A stretch of DNA of 64,000 nt. Origin: an uncultured Alistipes sp. (GTDB lineage Bacteria; Bacteroidota; Bacteroidia; Bacteroidales; Rikenellaceae). A program made the position numbers and the translations under genes. The notes below the pieces were generated by a model that did no database searches, had not been told where the DNA came from, and was given only the letters and a program-made list of their open reading frames with translations. Position 1 is the stretch's first letter; each line of letters starts with the position of its first letter. Shown here piece by piece: positions 44,798 through 54,387 of this stretch. The DNA is taken from contig CALURC010000008.1 in NCBI GenBank assembly GCA_944323075.1, positions 124,001-188,000 of the forward strand, read 5' to 3'.

Positions 44798-46192
44798 ATG
44801 TTTGACAAAAAAATCTATATCGAGCGACGCAAAGCACTCCATGAACGCCTTTCCAGCGGTTTAGTCCTGTTTCCAGGCAACGACGAATCATCGGCCAACT
44901 ATCCGGACAATACCTACCGGTTCCGACAAGATAGTACTTTTCTCTACTTTTTCGGACTAAACCGCCCGAAAACAGTCGGACTTCTTGACCTGGATTCGGG
45001 AGAAGACATCCTCTACGGAGACGACACCTCATTGGAAGATATTATCTGGACCGGACCTCAACCGACCCTCACAGAACTGGCCTATAAAGTCGGAATTGAA
45101 CATACACAACCTATCAATCACCTCTACAAACGAATCGAAGCCGCAGCGGCAAAGGGCCGAAGAATCCACTATCTGCCCCCTTACCGAGCAGAAACGACCC
45201 TTCACATCAGTCGTTTGTTGGGCCTAATGCCTGACCGAGTTACTGCCCATGCCTCAACTGAACTTGCCCGGGCAGTCGTCGCTTTGCGCGAGGTAAAAGC
45301 CCGCTGTGAAATCGAAGAGATCGAATTTGCCTGCGGCATCGCTTCCCGCATGCACCGATTGGCCATGCGGATGTGCCGGCCGGGAACCAGCGAACGCGAA
45401 ATTGCAGGAGCTATCGAAGGTGTGGCCCTGCAATACGGAGCCGGAGTATCATTTCCCTCAATCGTCACACAGAACGGACAAACCCTCCATAACCACGACT
45501 ATTCGGGTACGTTGCAAAGCGGTCGGTTGATGCTGGTAGACGCCGGAGCCGAAACCACCATGAACTATTGCAGCGACTTTACCCGAACTTTTCCCGTAAG
45601 CGGGTACTTCACTCCCAAACAAAAGGAGATCTACGACATTGTTTTGGCCGCCAACCGGAAGGTCTTCGAGTTGGCCCATCCGAGCGCCTTCTACTACCAG
45701 ATGCACAACGAAGCTGCACGGGTCATCGCCGAGGGACTCCGTTCGCTCGGACTGATGCGCGGGAACATGGAGGACGCCGTAGCCGTCGGGGCTCAAGCGC
45801 TCTTTATGCCGCATGGACTGGGTCACCAGATGGGGCTCGACGTCCACGACATGGAGAACATCGGAGAGAAATATGTCGGTTACGACGAGGAGACGCTCCG
45901 CAGTTCGACTCCCGGACTCTCTTCTCTGCGCATGGGGAAACGGCTTCGGGAAGGGTTCGTCATAACCGTCGAACCGGGCATCTATTTCATCCCGGATCTG
46001 ATCGACAAATGGGAGGTCGAAGGATTCGGACGGGACTTTATCAATTTTGCCAAAGTCCGCGAATATCTCGACTTCGGCGGCATACGGATCGAGGACAACA
46101 TGTTGATTACTCCGTACGGGAACCGGCTGCTGGGCAGCGACCGTCCACCCGTAACCACGTCCGAAATAGAATCCTACATGAACAACGACTGA
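44798..46192 (+). CDS. pepP: Xaa-Pro aminopeptidase (M24B)
   Basis: Removes N-terminal residues preceding proline. 464 residues. An AMP_N domain covers 1-150 and a pita-bread M24 domain covers 170-450. All five dinuclear metal ligands are seen: LVDAGAE near 247, CSDFTRTFPV near 258, HGLGHQMGLDVHD near 345, VITVEPGIYF near 390 and GIRIEDN near 430. Cytoplasmic, no signal peptide. Followed by a terminator. Confidence 0.95.
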   Translation: MFDKKIYIERRKALHERLSSGLVLFPGNDESSANYPDNTYRFRQDSTFLYFFGLNRPKTVGLLDLDSGEDILYGDDTSLEDIIWTGPQPTLTELAYKVGIEHTQPINHLYKRIEAAAAKGRRIHYLPPYRAETTLHISRLLGLMPDRVTAHASTELARAVVALREVKARCEIEEIEFACGIASRMHRLAMRMCRPGTSEREIAGAIEGVALQYGAGVSFPSIVTQNGQTLHNHDYSGTLQSGRLMLVDAGAETTMNYCSDFTRTFPVSGYFTPKQKEIYDIVLAANRKVFELAHPSAFYYQMHNEAARVIAEGLRSLGLMRGNMEDAVAVGAQALFMPHGLGHQMGLDVHDMENIGEKYVGYDEETLRSSTPGLSSLRMGKRLREGFVITVEPGIYFIPDLIDKWEVEGFGRDFINFAKVREYLDFGGIRIEDNMLITPYGNRLLGSDRPPVTTSEIESYMNND

Positions 46193-46252
46193 TTCATCCT
46201 CTGATCGGCTTTCCGATGCTTTAAGATCAGAACATAAATTCAACCCATCTCA

Positions 46253-46303
46253 GGTCACAAGAAGGAGTGTCACACTACAGACCTCCCGTTTGTGGCCTTT
46301 TTT
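46253..46303 (+). terminator. Terminator after pepP
   Basis: GGTCACAA (46253-46260) pairs with TTGTGGCC (46290-46297, one G-T pair), inner GGAG/CTCC, then six T. Confidence 0.75.
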
Positions 46304-46403
46304 GTATCTCGACAGAAGCGGCTCACATACATAACAAAACATCTGAAACACTGAGTACTAATATCCGTTCCACAAATACAAAACCATTATTCTTCGAATA
46401 ATA

Positions 46404-46465
46404 ATTAACAAAATTGTTGACAAAGAAAAATTCATTCCTATATTTGCATTAACAAAATTGTTAAT
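46404..46465 (+). promoter_or_regulatory. Efflux-operon promoter flanked by two copies of an 18-bp inverted repeat
   Basis: TATATTTG (46439-46446) is the -7 box and ATTG at 46413-46416 a possible -33. ATTAACAAAATTGTTAAT (46448-46465) is a perfect palindrome covering the expected transcription start. ATTAACAAAATTGTTGAC (46404-46421) is the same site with two changes and covers the -33 region. The centres are 44 bp apart, about four helical turns. The sites are almost certainly operators of the adjacent TetR protein (inference from position and symmetry). Confidence 0.75.
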
Positions 46466-46471
46466 TACATA

Positions 46472-47107
46472 ATGGACACAACCAAAAAAAGACACACGGA
46501 CAACAAAGAAGCGGATATTTTGCATGCAGCCGAACGGGAATTTCTGTCAAAAGGATATGCAGGAGCCCGCACAACGGCGATAGCCGAAGCCGCCGGAGTT
46601 ACACATGCCATGCTTCACTACTATTTCCGTACAAAAGAGCAACTCTTCAAACGGATACTCGACGAGAAACTCCGCTTGATGGGTCAGTCGGTTTTGGCCG
46701 CTTTCGGACAACCCGAACTCCCCCTTATGGCCCGTATAAAAGATGGTATCGAACGCCATTTCGATTTTATCGCCGCGAATCCAGAACTTCCCCGATTTAT
46801 CGTCAACGAAATTTTCGCACATCCCGAACGCTATGAACTGATGCAGGAGAACATCCGAGTGTTGCTCAACCCGTTGCAATACAGTCTTCAACAAGAATTG
46901 GACGAATCGGCTGCGCGGAACGATACGGAACCGATAGATGCCCGTATGCTGTTGATCGATATCATCTCGCTCAATGTCTTCGCCTTCATTGCCTTCCCGA
47001 TCATACAACCTCTTCTGGGAGATTTGACGGCAGACCGGGAACATTTCTTCGCACAACGTAAACAGGAAAACATAGAAACGATCATGCGTCGACTCAAAAA
47101 ATTATAA
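46472..47107 (+). CDS. TetR/AcrR family repressor
   Basis: A 211-residue repressor. The N-terminal helix-turn-helix is at residues 12-58 (ILHAAEREFLSKGYAGARTTAIA, then VTHAMLHYYFRTKEQLFKRIL) and a helical ligand domain follows. First gene of the export operon, starting 6 bp after the second operator, so it represses itself and the pump genes. The ligand is unknown; it is probably the pump substrate. Confidence 0.94.
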   Translation: MDTTKKRHTDNKEADILHAAEREFLSKGYAGARTTAIAEAAGVTHAMLHYYFRTKEQLFKRILDEKLRLMGQSVLAAFGQPELPLMARIKDGIERHFDFIAANPELPRFIVNEIFAHPERYELMQENIRVLLNPLQYSLQQELDESAARNDTEPIDARMLLIDIISLNVFAFIAFPIIQPLLGDLTADREHFFAQRKQENIETIMRRLKKL

Positions 47108-47111
47108 CCTC

Positions 47112-48389
47112 ATGAAACGAATTATCTTATCGATCCTGTTCGCCGGATTTTCGGCCTCGGTTTTCGCCCAAATGACACTCGAAACGTGCCAAGAGTTAGC
47201 CCGCGAACACTATCCCGAGGTAAAACAGTACGATCTGATCCGCCTGACCGAACAGTACGACCTTTCGAATGCGGCACGGGCTTGGCTGCCTCAGCTCACG
47301 CTATCGGCACAAGCGACATGGCAAAACGAGGTTCCCGAATTCCCCGAAGCCCTGTCCGGCATGCTGTCTCAAGCCGGAGTGACCATACCTGGACTGAAAA
47401 AAGATCAATACAAGGTAGGGCTTGAACTGAATCAAACGATATGGGACGGTGGAAAATCGAATGCCGACAAACGACTCGCCCATACGGAAGCAGCTGAACA
47501 ACGTGCCATGACAGACGTCGACCTATATACTTTAAAAAAACGTGTAAACGAACTTTACTTCGGGATTTTATTACTCGAGGAAAACCTCTCGCAAACCTAC
47601 CGAACGATAGCTCTTCTTGAAAGTAATCTCGACAAGATGCGCTCCTTGGTTACAAACGGAACAGCCCTTGCAAGCGATGCCGATGTCGTAGAGGCAGAAC
47701 TGCTCACTGCCCGCCAACAGGTTACGCAAATCGAGGCTTCACGAACGAGCTACCGCAAAATGCTGGAACTGTTTATCGGAGAACCGTTACAGGGTGACCT
47801 TCGTCGTCCCGAATTCGAGGAAATGGCAACAACTGAATTGGCCCGTCCCGAACTTGCCTTGTTCGACGCTCGCAAAAAAACGCTATCAGCTCGTGAAGCC
47901 CTTATAAAAAGTTCGACGAGGCCCAAATTCGGATTTTTTGCTCAAGGATATTACGGTTACCCGAGTATGGACTATTTCGCCAGCATGATGTCGAACGAAT
48001 GGCGTTGGAACCTTCTCACAGGCATCCGGATGTCCTGGAATTTCGGTGCCTATTACACGAAAAAGAACTCGCTGAACAAACTCCGAACGGCTCAACAGTC
48101 GATAGACCTGCAACGAGATGTTTTTCGCTTCGAAACTGACCTGCAAGTCGCACAGGAGACCGGAGATATCGCTCGCCTACGTAAAACCATAGCCGATGAC
48201 GCCCGCATTGTCTCACTCAGGCAGTCTGTTCGTGAGGCTGCTGAATCAAAACTCCGTAACGGAATAATCGACACGAATGATCTGCTGCAAAAGATTACCG
48301 ACGAGGCTGCGGCTCGGTCCGCCCAGTCGGTGCACGAAATCGAACTGCTGAAAGCACTCTACGAATTGAAACATACGATTAACCAATAA
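47112..48389 (+). CDS. TolC family outer-membrane efflux protein
   Basis: A 425-residue outer-membrane channel with a signal peptide (residues 1-20, SASVFAQ). Two OEP repeats with long amphipathic helices follow (about 95-215 and 265-415). The second contains a barrel-like segment FFAQGYYGYPSMDYF, then WNLLTGIRMSWNFG. It forms the exit duct for the HlyD/ABC components encoded next. Starts 4 bp after tetR. Confidence 0.93.
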   Translation: MKRIILSILFAGFSASVFAQMTLETCQELAREHYPEVKQYDLIRLTEQYDLSNAARAWLPQLTLSAQATWQNEVPEFPEALSGMLSQAGVTIPGLKKDQYKVGLELNQTIWDGGKSNADKRLAHTEAAEQRAMTDVDLYTLKKRVNELYFGILLLEENLSQTYRTIALLESNLDKMRSLVTNGTALASDADVVEAELLTARQQVTQIEASRTSYRKMLELFIGEPLQGDLRRPEFEEMATTELARPELALFDARKKTLSAREALIKSSTRPKFGFFAQGYYGYPSMDYFASMMSNEWRWNLLTGIRMSWNFGAYYTKKNSLNKLRTAQQSIDLQRDVFRFETDLQVAQETGDIARLRKTIADDARIVSLRQSVREAAESKLRNGIIDTNDLLQKITDEAAARSAQSVHEIELLKALYELKHTINQ

Positions 48390-48401
48390 AAACAATAAAC
48401 C

Positions 48402-49286
48402 ATGAAACGATCGACAATGTACCTTCTGCTGCTGATATTGGCAGGATGCAGCCGGAGCGAATCATTCGACGCGACGGGGACTTTCGAAGCTACGGAGGTA
48501 ACGGTATCGGCCGAAGCTCCAGGACGTATTCTTGCATTCGACGTGAACGAGGGGGACCGGATCGCACAAGGCCAAACGGTCGGCACTATCGACACGGTAC
48601 AACTCTACTTGCAAAAAATGCAACTGGAGCGGCAGATTGCATCGGTACGCAGCAACCGGCCCGATATTTCGAAACAGGTAACGGCATTACAAGAACAGAT
48701 CGCTCAGCAGGAGACCGAACGGGCCCGTGTAAAACGGTTGCTCGATGACGGTGCCGCCACAACAAAGCAACTGGATGACATCGATGCCTCGCTCAAAATC
48801 CTAAGTGGACAGTTGGAGGCAACTCTCTCGACACTACGTAACAACACGGCATCGATCGACGAAAACAGCTCCTCGATCGAGCTGCAAATCGCACAAGTCG
48901 AAGACCATTTGGCCAAATGCCGGATCGTATCGCCCGTCACAGGCACCGTTCTGGCCAAATATGCCGAAACCGGAGAACTGGCCTCAACAGGACGCCCCCT
49001 GATGAAGGTCGCTGACCTCGACCACATTTACCTCCGGGCCTATTTCACCTCCGAACAACTGGCCGCCCTGCAACTTGGACAAGAGGTAACCGTAACGGCC
49101 GACTTCGGAGCCGACGAACAGTACGAATATCCGGGACACATCATCTGGATCGCTTCAGAAAGCGAATTTACCCCTAAGAATATCCAGACCCGAAACACGC
49201 GGGCAAACTTGGTCTATGCGGTAAAAATCGCGGTCGAAAACGACGGACGACTGAAAATCGGACTCTACGGCGAAGTAAACCTTTAA
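48402..49286 (+). CDS. HlyD/MFP periplasmic adaptor lipoprotein
   Basis: A 294-residue adaptor linking the inner-membrane ABC transporter to the TolC-like channel. Lipobox LILAGC with Cys16. The N-terminal half-biotinyl/lipoyl segment is EAPGRILAFDVNEGDRIAQG, then an alpha-hairpin (about 70-160). The second lipoyl half is CRIVSPVTGTVLAKYAETG and a beta-barrel domain follows. Resembles the YbhG/YhiI type. Confidence 0.93.
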   Translation: MKRSTMYLLLLILAGCSRSESFDATGTFEATEVTVSAEAPGRILAFDVNEGDRIAQGQTVGTIDTVQLYLQKMQLERQIASVRSNRPDISKQVTALQEQIAQQETERARVKRLLDDGAATTKQLDDIDASLKILSGQLEATLSTLRNNTASIDENSSSIELQIAQVEDHLAKCRIVSPVTGTVLAKYAETGELASTGRPLMKVADLDHIYLRAYFTSEQLAALQLGQEVTVTADFGADEQYEYPGHIIWIASESEFTPKNIQTRNTRANLVYAVKIAVENDGRLKIGLYGEVNL

Positions 49287-49297
49287 CAGCACATACC

Positions 49298-50236
49298 ATG
49301 AATTTCTCCAATGCGATAGAGATAAAGGGATTGACCAAACGCTATGGCCCGGTCGTCGCTCTCGATCGAATCCGGCTGGAGGTACGTCGCGGCGAACTGT
49401 TTGGACTGATCGGTCCCGATGGAGCTGGGAAAACAACACTGTTCCGGCTGCTGACTACTTTGATCGACCCCGACGAAGGTCAAGCCTCGGTCAACGGCAT
49501 GGACACCGCAACCGAATACCGGAACATCCGCAAGACGATCGGTTACATGCCGGGCCGTTTCTCGCTCTATCCCGACCTGACGGTCGACGAGAACCTCGCT
49601 TTTTTCGCTGCACTCTTCGGAACAAACCTCCGCGACAGCCACGATCTTATCGATCCGATCTACCGTCAAATAAAACCCTTTCGCACGCGGCGCGCAGGAA
49701 AACTCTCGGGAGGCATGAAACAAAAGCTAGCCCTCTGTTGTGCACTGATCCACCGGCCCTCGGTCCTGTTCCTCGACGAACCGACCACAGGAGTCGATGC
49801 CGTATCACGCAGCGAATTTTGGGACATGCTTGCTGAATTGAAAGCAAAAGGGATCTCGATCCTCGTATCGACTCCCTATATGGACGAAGCGAACCGTTGT
49901 GACCGAATCGCCCTGATCAACGAAGGAAAAGTTTTAGGCATCGACACTCCGCAAGGCATTGTATCCGGATTCAATGCTCCGCTCTTTGCACTTCACGGCG
50001 ACGACATGTTCGGACTACTAAAAGCAGCCCGCTGCTATGCGGGTGTCCGAACATGTTATCCTTTCGGACAGACCCATCATCTGGTCACTGAATCAGGCTT
50101 CAATGCAGTCCGTTTTATCGAAACGCTCTCAGCGGAGGGTTTTTCAGCCATAGAATTATATCCGGTCGAGGCCGGAATAGAAGACGTATTCATACAACGC
50201 ATGGAAAATGAATCGGGACAAAGTCATATCGGTTAA
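49298..50236 (+). CDS. ABC transporter ATP-binding protein (first of two)
   Basis: A 312-residue ATPase. Walker A is GPDGAGKTTLFRLL near 36 (Asp in place of the more usual Asn), Q-loop follows, the signature is KLSGGMKQKLALC near 135 and Walker B is VLFLDEPTTGVD near 155. A C-terminal extension of about 75 residues is typical of DrrA/YbhF-type exporters. The last 29 bp overlap the next ATPase gene. E. coli YbhF/RbbA carry both ATPases in one chain; here they are two proteins. Confidence 0.94.
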   Translation: MNFSNAIEIKGLTKRYGPVVALDRIRLEVRRGELFGLIGPDGAGKTTLFRLLTTLIDPDEGQASVNGMDTATEYRNIRKTIGYMPGRFSLYPDLTVDENLAFFAALFGTNLRDSHDLIDPIYRQIKPFRTRRAGKLSGGMKQKLALCCALIHRPSVLFLDEPTTGVDAVSRSEFWDMLAELKAKGISILVSTPYMDEANRCDRIALINEGKVLGIDTPQGIVSGFNAPLFALHGDDMFGLLKAARCYAGVRTCYPFGQTHHLVTESGFNAVRFIETLSAEGFSAIELYPVEAGIEDVFIQRMENESGQSHIG

Positions 50237-50951
50237 AAACCTCAGTAAAAAATTCGGCGAATTTATCGCAGTAGACCGTATCTCGTTCGAGGTTGAACGG
50301 GGAGAGATTTTCGGTTTCCTCGGAGCCAACGGAGCCGGGAAGACAACTGCCATGCGAATGCTTTGCGGATTGAGTTATCCCACATCCGGCAGCGGTACGG
50401 TCGCAGGATACGACATAATGACCCAAGGTGAAGAGATCAAACGACACATCGGCTACATGAGCCAACGCTTTTCGCTTTATGAGGACCTGACCGTCTGGGA
50501 AAATATCAGACTCTATGCCGGAATCTACGGATTGAACCGCCGCCAAACCCTGCGTCGGACCGTCGAACTGCTCGACCGCCTGCAATTCCGTTCAGAGATC
50601 CGTACGCGGGTCGGGTCGTTGCCGCTCGGATGGAAACAGAAACTCGCCTTTTCGGTAGCAACACTCCACCGTCCCGAAGTGGTCTTTCTCGATGAACCCA
50701 CCGGCGGGGTCGATCCGGTGACCCGACGTCAATTCTGGGAGTTGATCTATGAAGCCGCAGCTGCCGGCACAACCGTCTTCGTCACCACTCACTACATGGA
50801 TGAAGCCGAGTACTGCTCGCGCGTATCGATCATGGTCGACGGACAGATACGAGCCTTGGATACCCCAACCCTATTAAAACAACAATTTGCCGCAAAGAGC
50901 ATGGACGAGGTGTTCCGTACGTTGGCTCGCGACGCAAAACGAGGAGAATAA
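50208..50951 (+). CDS. ABC transporter ATP-binding protein (second of two)
   Basis: A 247-residue ATPase. Walker A is GANGAGKTTAMRML near 41 and Walker B is VVFLDEPTGGVDP near 160. The signature is the degenerate LPLGWKQKLAFS instead of LSGGQ, as in the second half of YbhF/RbbA-type proteins, so one of the two composite ATP sites is probably weak. It lacks the C-terminal extension of its partner. Translation is likely coupled through the 29-bp overlap. Confidence 0.94.
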   Translation: MNRDKVISVKNLSKKFGEFIAVDRISFEVERGEIFGFLGANGAGKTTAMRMLCGLSYPTSGSGTVAGYDIMTQGEEIKRHIGYMSQRFSLYEDLTVWENIRLYAGIYGLNRRQTLRRTVELLDRLQFRSEIRTRVGSLPLGWKQKLAFSVATLHRPEVVFLDEPTGGVDPVTRRQFWELIYEAAAAGTTVFVTTHYMDEAEYCSRVSIMVDGQIRALDTPTLLKQQFAAKSMDEVFRTLARDAKRGE

Positions 50952-50963
50952 TACGACACTACT

Positions 50964-52058
50964 ATGGGAAGTTTTTTGTCATTCGTCCGGAAAGAGACGC
51001 TACACATCATCCGCGATCCACGCACCATGCTCGTCGTTCTGTTGATGCCGATCGTCCAGATGACACTCTTCGGATTCGCCATTTCAACCGAGATCAACAA
51101 CATCGATTTCGCAGTCGTTGCCCCGAACCGTACATCCGCCATCCGTCAACAAGTGGAACGATTGGCAGCCAATGCCTATTTTACCTATAAAGGTTTCATC
51201 TCTCCGAAAGAAACGGACGAGGTATTGCGTCGTGGAGAGACAGATGTCGTAGTAGTTTTTGCTGACGACTATGACCGAAAAACCCTCTCTTCAGCCTTAT
51301 CACCAACTGATGGAGCCGCCATTCAGCTCGTATTCGACGCGTCGAACCCCAACATCGCCGCAGCTGGAGCCGGATACCTGCAACAGGTTCTGTCCGTCGG
51401 GGGTCCCGCCACTCTTATAGAGCCCGAAATGCACCTGATGTATAACCCCCAGATGAAAAGTGCCTACAACTTCGTTCCGGGCATTATGGGATTGATCTTT
51501 ATCTTAATCTGCGCCATTATGACCTCTGTATCCATCGTACGCGAAAAAGAGACGGGGACAATGGAGGTACTGCTGGCCTCCCCGGTACGTCCGATACGAA
51601 TCATATTGGCCAAGATGATCCCCTACTTCGCCTTGTCATGCATCAATCTGGCTACCATTCTGCTGTTGGCCCGCTATGCACTCGACGTCCCCATATCGGG
51701 GTCGACCGCAGGAATCGTAGCGATCTCTCTGCTCTACTTGATACTGGCTTTGGCATTGGGACTTTTCATTTCAACCATAGCCGACACTCAAGTCATGGCC
51801 ATGTTGATCTCCGGCATGGTACTTATGTTACCCGTCATCATGCTCTCGGGCATGGTATTCCCTATCGAAAACATGCCCAAAATTCTGCAAGCGCTCTCAA
51901 CCATTGTTCCGGCCCGCTGGTACATAGCCGCCATACGGAAACTGATGATCGAAGGGGTTCCGTTCGCGGCCGTACTGAAAGAGTTCGCTATTCTTTCGGG
52001 AATGACTTTAGCACTGATCGGCATAGCGCTCCGAAAATTCAACGACAAACTCGAATAA
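50964..52058 (+). CDS. ABC-2 type permease (first of two)
   Basis: A 364-residue permease. One N-terminal helix is at residues 22-42, a large periplasmic domain at about 45-170, and five C-terminal helices between 175 and 360 (GIMGLIFILICAIMTSVSIV, then AMLISGMVLMLPVIMLSGMVFP). The EKETGTMEVLLASPV motif after the second helix is the ABC-2/YhhJ coupling segment. Confidence 0.94.
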   Translation: MGSFLSFVRKETLHIIRDPRTMLVVLLMPIVQMTLFGFAISTEINNIDFAVVAPNRTSAIRQQVERLAANAYFTYKGFISPKETDEVLRRGETDVVVVFADDYDRKTLSSALSPTDGAAIQLVFDASNPNIAAAGAGYLQQVLSVGGPATLIEPEMHLMYNPQMKSAYNFVPGIMGLIFILICAIMTSVSIVREKETGTMEVLLASPVRPIRIILAKMIPYFALSCINLATILLLARYALDVPISGSTAGIVAISLLYLILALALGLFISTIADTQVMAMLISGMVLMLPVIMLSGMVFPIENMPKILQALSTIVPARWYIAAIRKLMIEGVPFAAVLKEFAILSGMTLALIGIALRKFNDKLE

Positions 52059-52060
52059 CC

Positions 52061-53167
52061 ATGCGTACGCTACTGATATTACTTGACAAGGAGTTCCGGC
52101 AATTTATCCGCAATTCGTTTCTGCCGAAAGTCGCTCTGATCTTCCCGCTGATGATTATGCTCGTCATGCCTTGGGTCATGACTTTGGACGTTCGGCACAT
52201 CGGCATTGCCATCATCGATAACGATCGGTCGAGCCTTTCGAACCGGCTGATCCGGAAAACAGACGCATCGGACTACTTCACGCTGATTTCGGTTCCGGAG
52301 CGCTACGACACCGCATTTGCACTGCTCGAGAAGGGTGATGCGGACGTTATCATCGAGGTCCCTGATGGATTTGAGCAATCGATTTTGCTCGGTAACCCGA
52401 AAAAAATGCGGATTACGGCAAACGGAGTAAATGCCTTGAAAGGAAATCTCGGATCGCAATATGCCGTCCGCATCATAACCCAAACACTTACCGAACTGCA
52501 ACGGGAACAGGGAATAGATCTTCCATCCACCGAGCCCATCGTCGTCGAAAATCGCTATAATCCCACACTCGAATATCGCAACTATATGATTCCGGCCCTG
52601 ATGATCATGCTACTCATCATGCTGTGCGGATTTCTCCCGTCGCTCAATCTGGTAGGAGAGAAAGAGACCGGAACGATCGAACAGATCAACGTAACGCCCG
52701 TAGGACGTTTTACCTTCACTTTGGCCAAATTGATTCCCTATTGGATCATCGGATTGGTTGTTCTGTCGATCGCCATGTTGTTGGCCTATCTCGTCTACGG
52801 ATTGTCTCCCGTCGGTTCACTCGGAGCGATATATTTGGCAGCCGCACTCTTCGTTCTCACCATGTCGGGACTCGGAGTCACGATCGCCAACGGCTCTTCG
52901 ACCATGCAACAGGCCATGTTCGTCATGTTTTTCTTTGTAATGATTTTCGTACTGATGAGCGGATTGATCACCCCGGTTGCATCTATGCCCGAATGGGCCC
53001 AATGGATCACACGATTCCTTCCGCCCCGCTATTTTATTGAAATCATGCAAGCGGTCTACTTGAAAGGAACAACGGTAAAAGAGTTATGGGCAAATTACAC
53101 TGCACTGACTGCCTTCGCCATTATACTCAATCTGCTTGCTACGCTAACCTATAAAAAACGATCTTAA
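52061..53167 (+). CDS. ABC-2 type permease (second of two)
   Basis: 368 residues from MRTLLILLDKEFRQFIRN, starting 2 bp after the first permease. The same frame is open far upstream, but that part is a shadow of the preceding gene. Same layout: an N-terminal helix, a periplasmic domain and five C-terminal helices, with GEKETGTIEQINVTPVG as coupling segment and FVMIFVLMSGLITPVASMP near the end. Together with the first permease it forms a heterodimeric pore. Last gene of the operon. Confidence 0.94.
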   Translation: MRTLLILLDKEFRQFIRNSFLPKVALIFPLMIMLVMPWVMTLDVRHIGIAIIDNDRSSLSNRLIRKTDASDYFTLISVPERYDTAFALLEKGDADVIIEVPDGFEQSILLGNPKKMRITANGVNALKGNLGSQYAVRIITQTLTELQREQGIDLPSTEPIVVENRYNPTLEYRNYMIPALMIMLLIMLCGFLPSLNLVGEKETGTIEQINVTPVGRFTFTLAKLIPYWIIGLVVLSIAMLLAYLVYGLSPVGSLGAIYLAAALFVLTMSGLGVTIANGSSTMQQAMFVMFFFVMIFVLMSGLITPVASMPEWAQWITRFLPPRYFIEIMQAVYLKGTTVKELWANYTALTAFAIILNLLATLTYKKRS

Positions 53168-53260
53168 ACGGTTCTCCTGTTCAACCACCGACCTTCTAAA
53201 AATTCGTTTGGCTTTTCCTGAGTTATTTCCGCTCCCTTCCGTTCTTCTTTAGCCTTTCAC

Positions 53261-53307
53261 AAAAAAAGTGCGACGGCCGAACTTTTCGTCGTTCGCATCC
53301 GTCGCAC
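53261..53307 (-). terminator. Terminator of proC
   Basis: GTGCGACGG (53268-53276) pairs with CCGTCGCAC (53299-53307), with inner CGAAC/GTTCG, followed on the minus strand by seven T. Located 30 bp after the proC stop. Confidence 0.8.
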
Positions 53308-53336
53308 CACCTTTTCTTTAAAATCCGATCCTGAAA

Positions 53337-54128
53337 TTACCGACTCTTGATCAATCCGGCCCATACGGCCTCCGAGAAGCCGGCTTCAGCCATAGCTTCC
53401 AATCCTTTGAGGGTAAGTCCTCCTGGAGTGGTTACCTTGTCGATCTCGGTCTGGGGCATCGTCTTGTTGTGTTTCATCAATGCCAAAGCTCCGTACATCG
53501 TCTGCATGACAATCTCACGGGACTCCTCCTCGCTGAATCCGAGTTCCACACCACCCTTGATCGATGCATCCAAATACTTCAGGGCAAAGGCAATTCCACA
53601 GGAGGATAACGAAGTTCCCGAAATCATCATCTGTTCGGTCACCACCACGGTCTTGCCCAACTCATTGAACAGAGTTACCAATCCGTTGAGCTGCTCGCTC
53701 GAAGCCCCGTCCGACGCAATAAAAGTCACGCTCTCCCGCAAAGAGATCGCCGTATTGGGAATCAAACGGAACAACGTGGGCTTAACTCCCTTACCATTCT
53801 CGAGCATCATGTGCAATTTCTCGAACGGCACACCGGCAACGACCGATGCCAACATCTGCTTCGAGAAATCGAGCTTGTCGCGGAACGAAGCACAAACCTC
53901 TTCGGCCAACCACGGTTTTACGGCCAAGATCACCAAATCCGCCTGTTCGACGGCTTCTGCATTGTTATTCGACGTTTTGATGTCGGCATTCATGCCCTTG
54001 ATTTTATCAAGGGCAGCCGAAGAACAATCCGCAACGGTCAAATCCGATGCTTTCACCAAAGTTCCTGCAGCCAAACCGCCCGCAATGGAACCACCGATGT
54101 TCCCTCCTCCGATAATCGTAATTTTCAT
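53337..54128 (-). CDS. proC: Pyrroline-5-carboxylate reductase
   Basis: Last step of proline synthesis, NAD(P)H-dependent. 263 residues. N-terminal GGGNIGGSIAGGL at 7-19, LVILAVKPWLAEEV near 67, RLIPNTAISL near 120 and the C-terminal family signature VTTPGGLTLKGLEAM near 225. It completes the pathway begun by proBA at 24.6-27.0 kb. Confidence 0.96.
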   Translation of the reverse strand: MKITIIGGGNIGGSIAGGLAAGTLVKASDLTVADCSSAALDKIKGMNADIKTSNNNAEAVEQADLVILAVKPWLAEEVCASFRDKLDFSKQMLASVVAGVPFEKLHMMLENGKGVKPTLFRLIPNTAISLRESVTFIASDGASSEQLNGLVTLFNELGKTVVVTEQMMISGTSLSSCGIAFALKYLDASIKGGVELGFSEEESREIVMQTMYGALALMKHNKTMPQTEIDKVTTPGGLTLKGLEAMAEAGFSEAVWAGLIKSR

Positions 54129-54225
54129 AATTTCAACTTTTTCTTATAATCGGACGGCCGTCTTCTCCAACGATCACGACTGTTGCCGATAGGTATTCGA
54201 TATCTTTCATCGCATTTTGATTCTT

Positions 54226-54233
54226 CAAAATTA
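54226..54233 (-). promoter_or_regulatory. -7 box of the proC promoter
   Basis: TAATTTTG on the minus strand, 97 bp before the start codon. Confidence 0.45.
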
Positions 54234-54387
54234 TAAAAAAAATACATACCATAGAAAACACAAGAAGAATCGACCAAAAATAGGGAGTTTTGGAGCTCGT
54301 AATTTTCGGAAAATTTTACTTGGACTTTTTTGACATCCGAAGTTCCTTTGAATAGAATTTTCAAAGAAAACCCATACCATACCTGTC

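Noticed and set aside
51638-52060. A 141-residue N-terminal extension of the second ABC permease
   Set aside because: Shadow of the first permease gene in another frame; the true start is at 52061 with the usual permease N-terminus.
46472-53167. The export operon as a novel secretion or defence system
   Set aside because: All parts (TetR, TolC, HlyD, two ATPases, two ABC-2 permeases) match the known YbhFSRG/RbbA-YhhJ type exporter layout, including the degenerate signature in the second ATPase.
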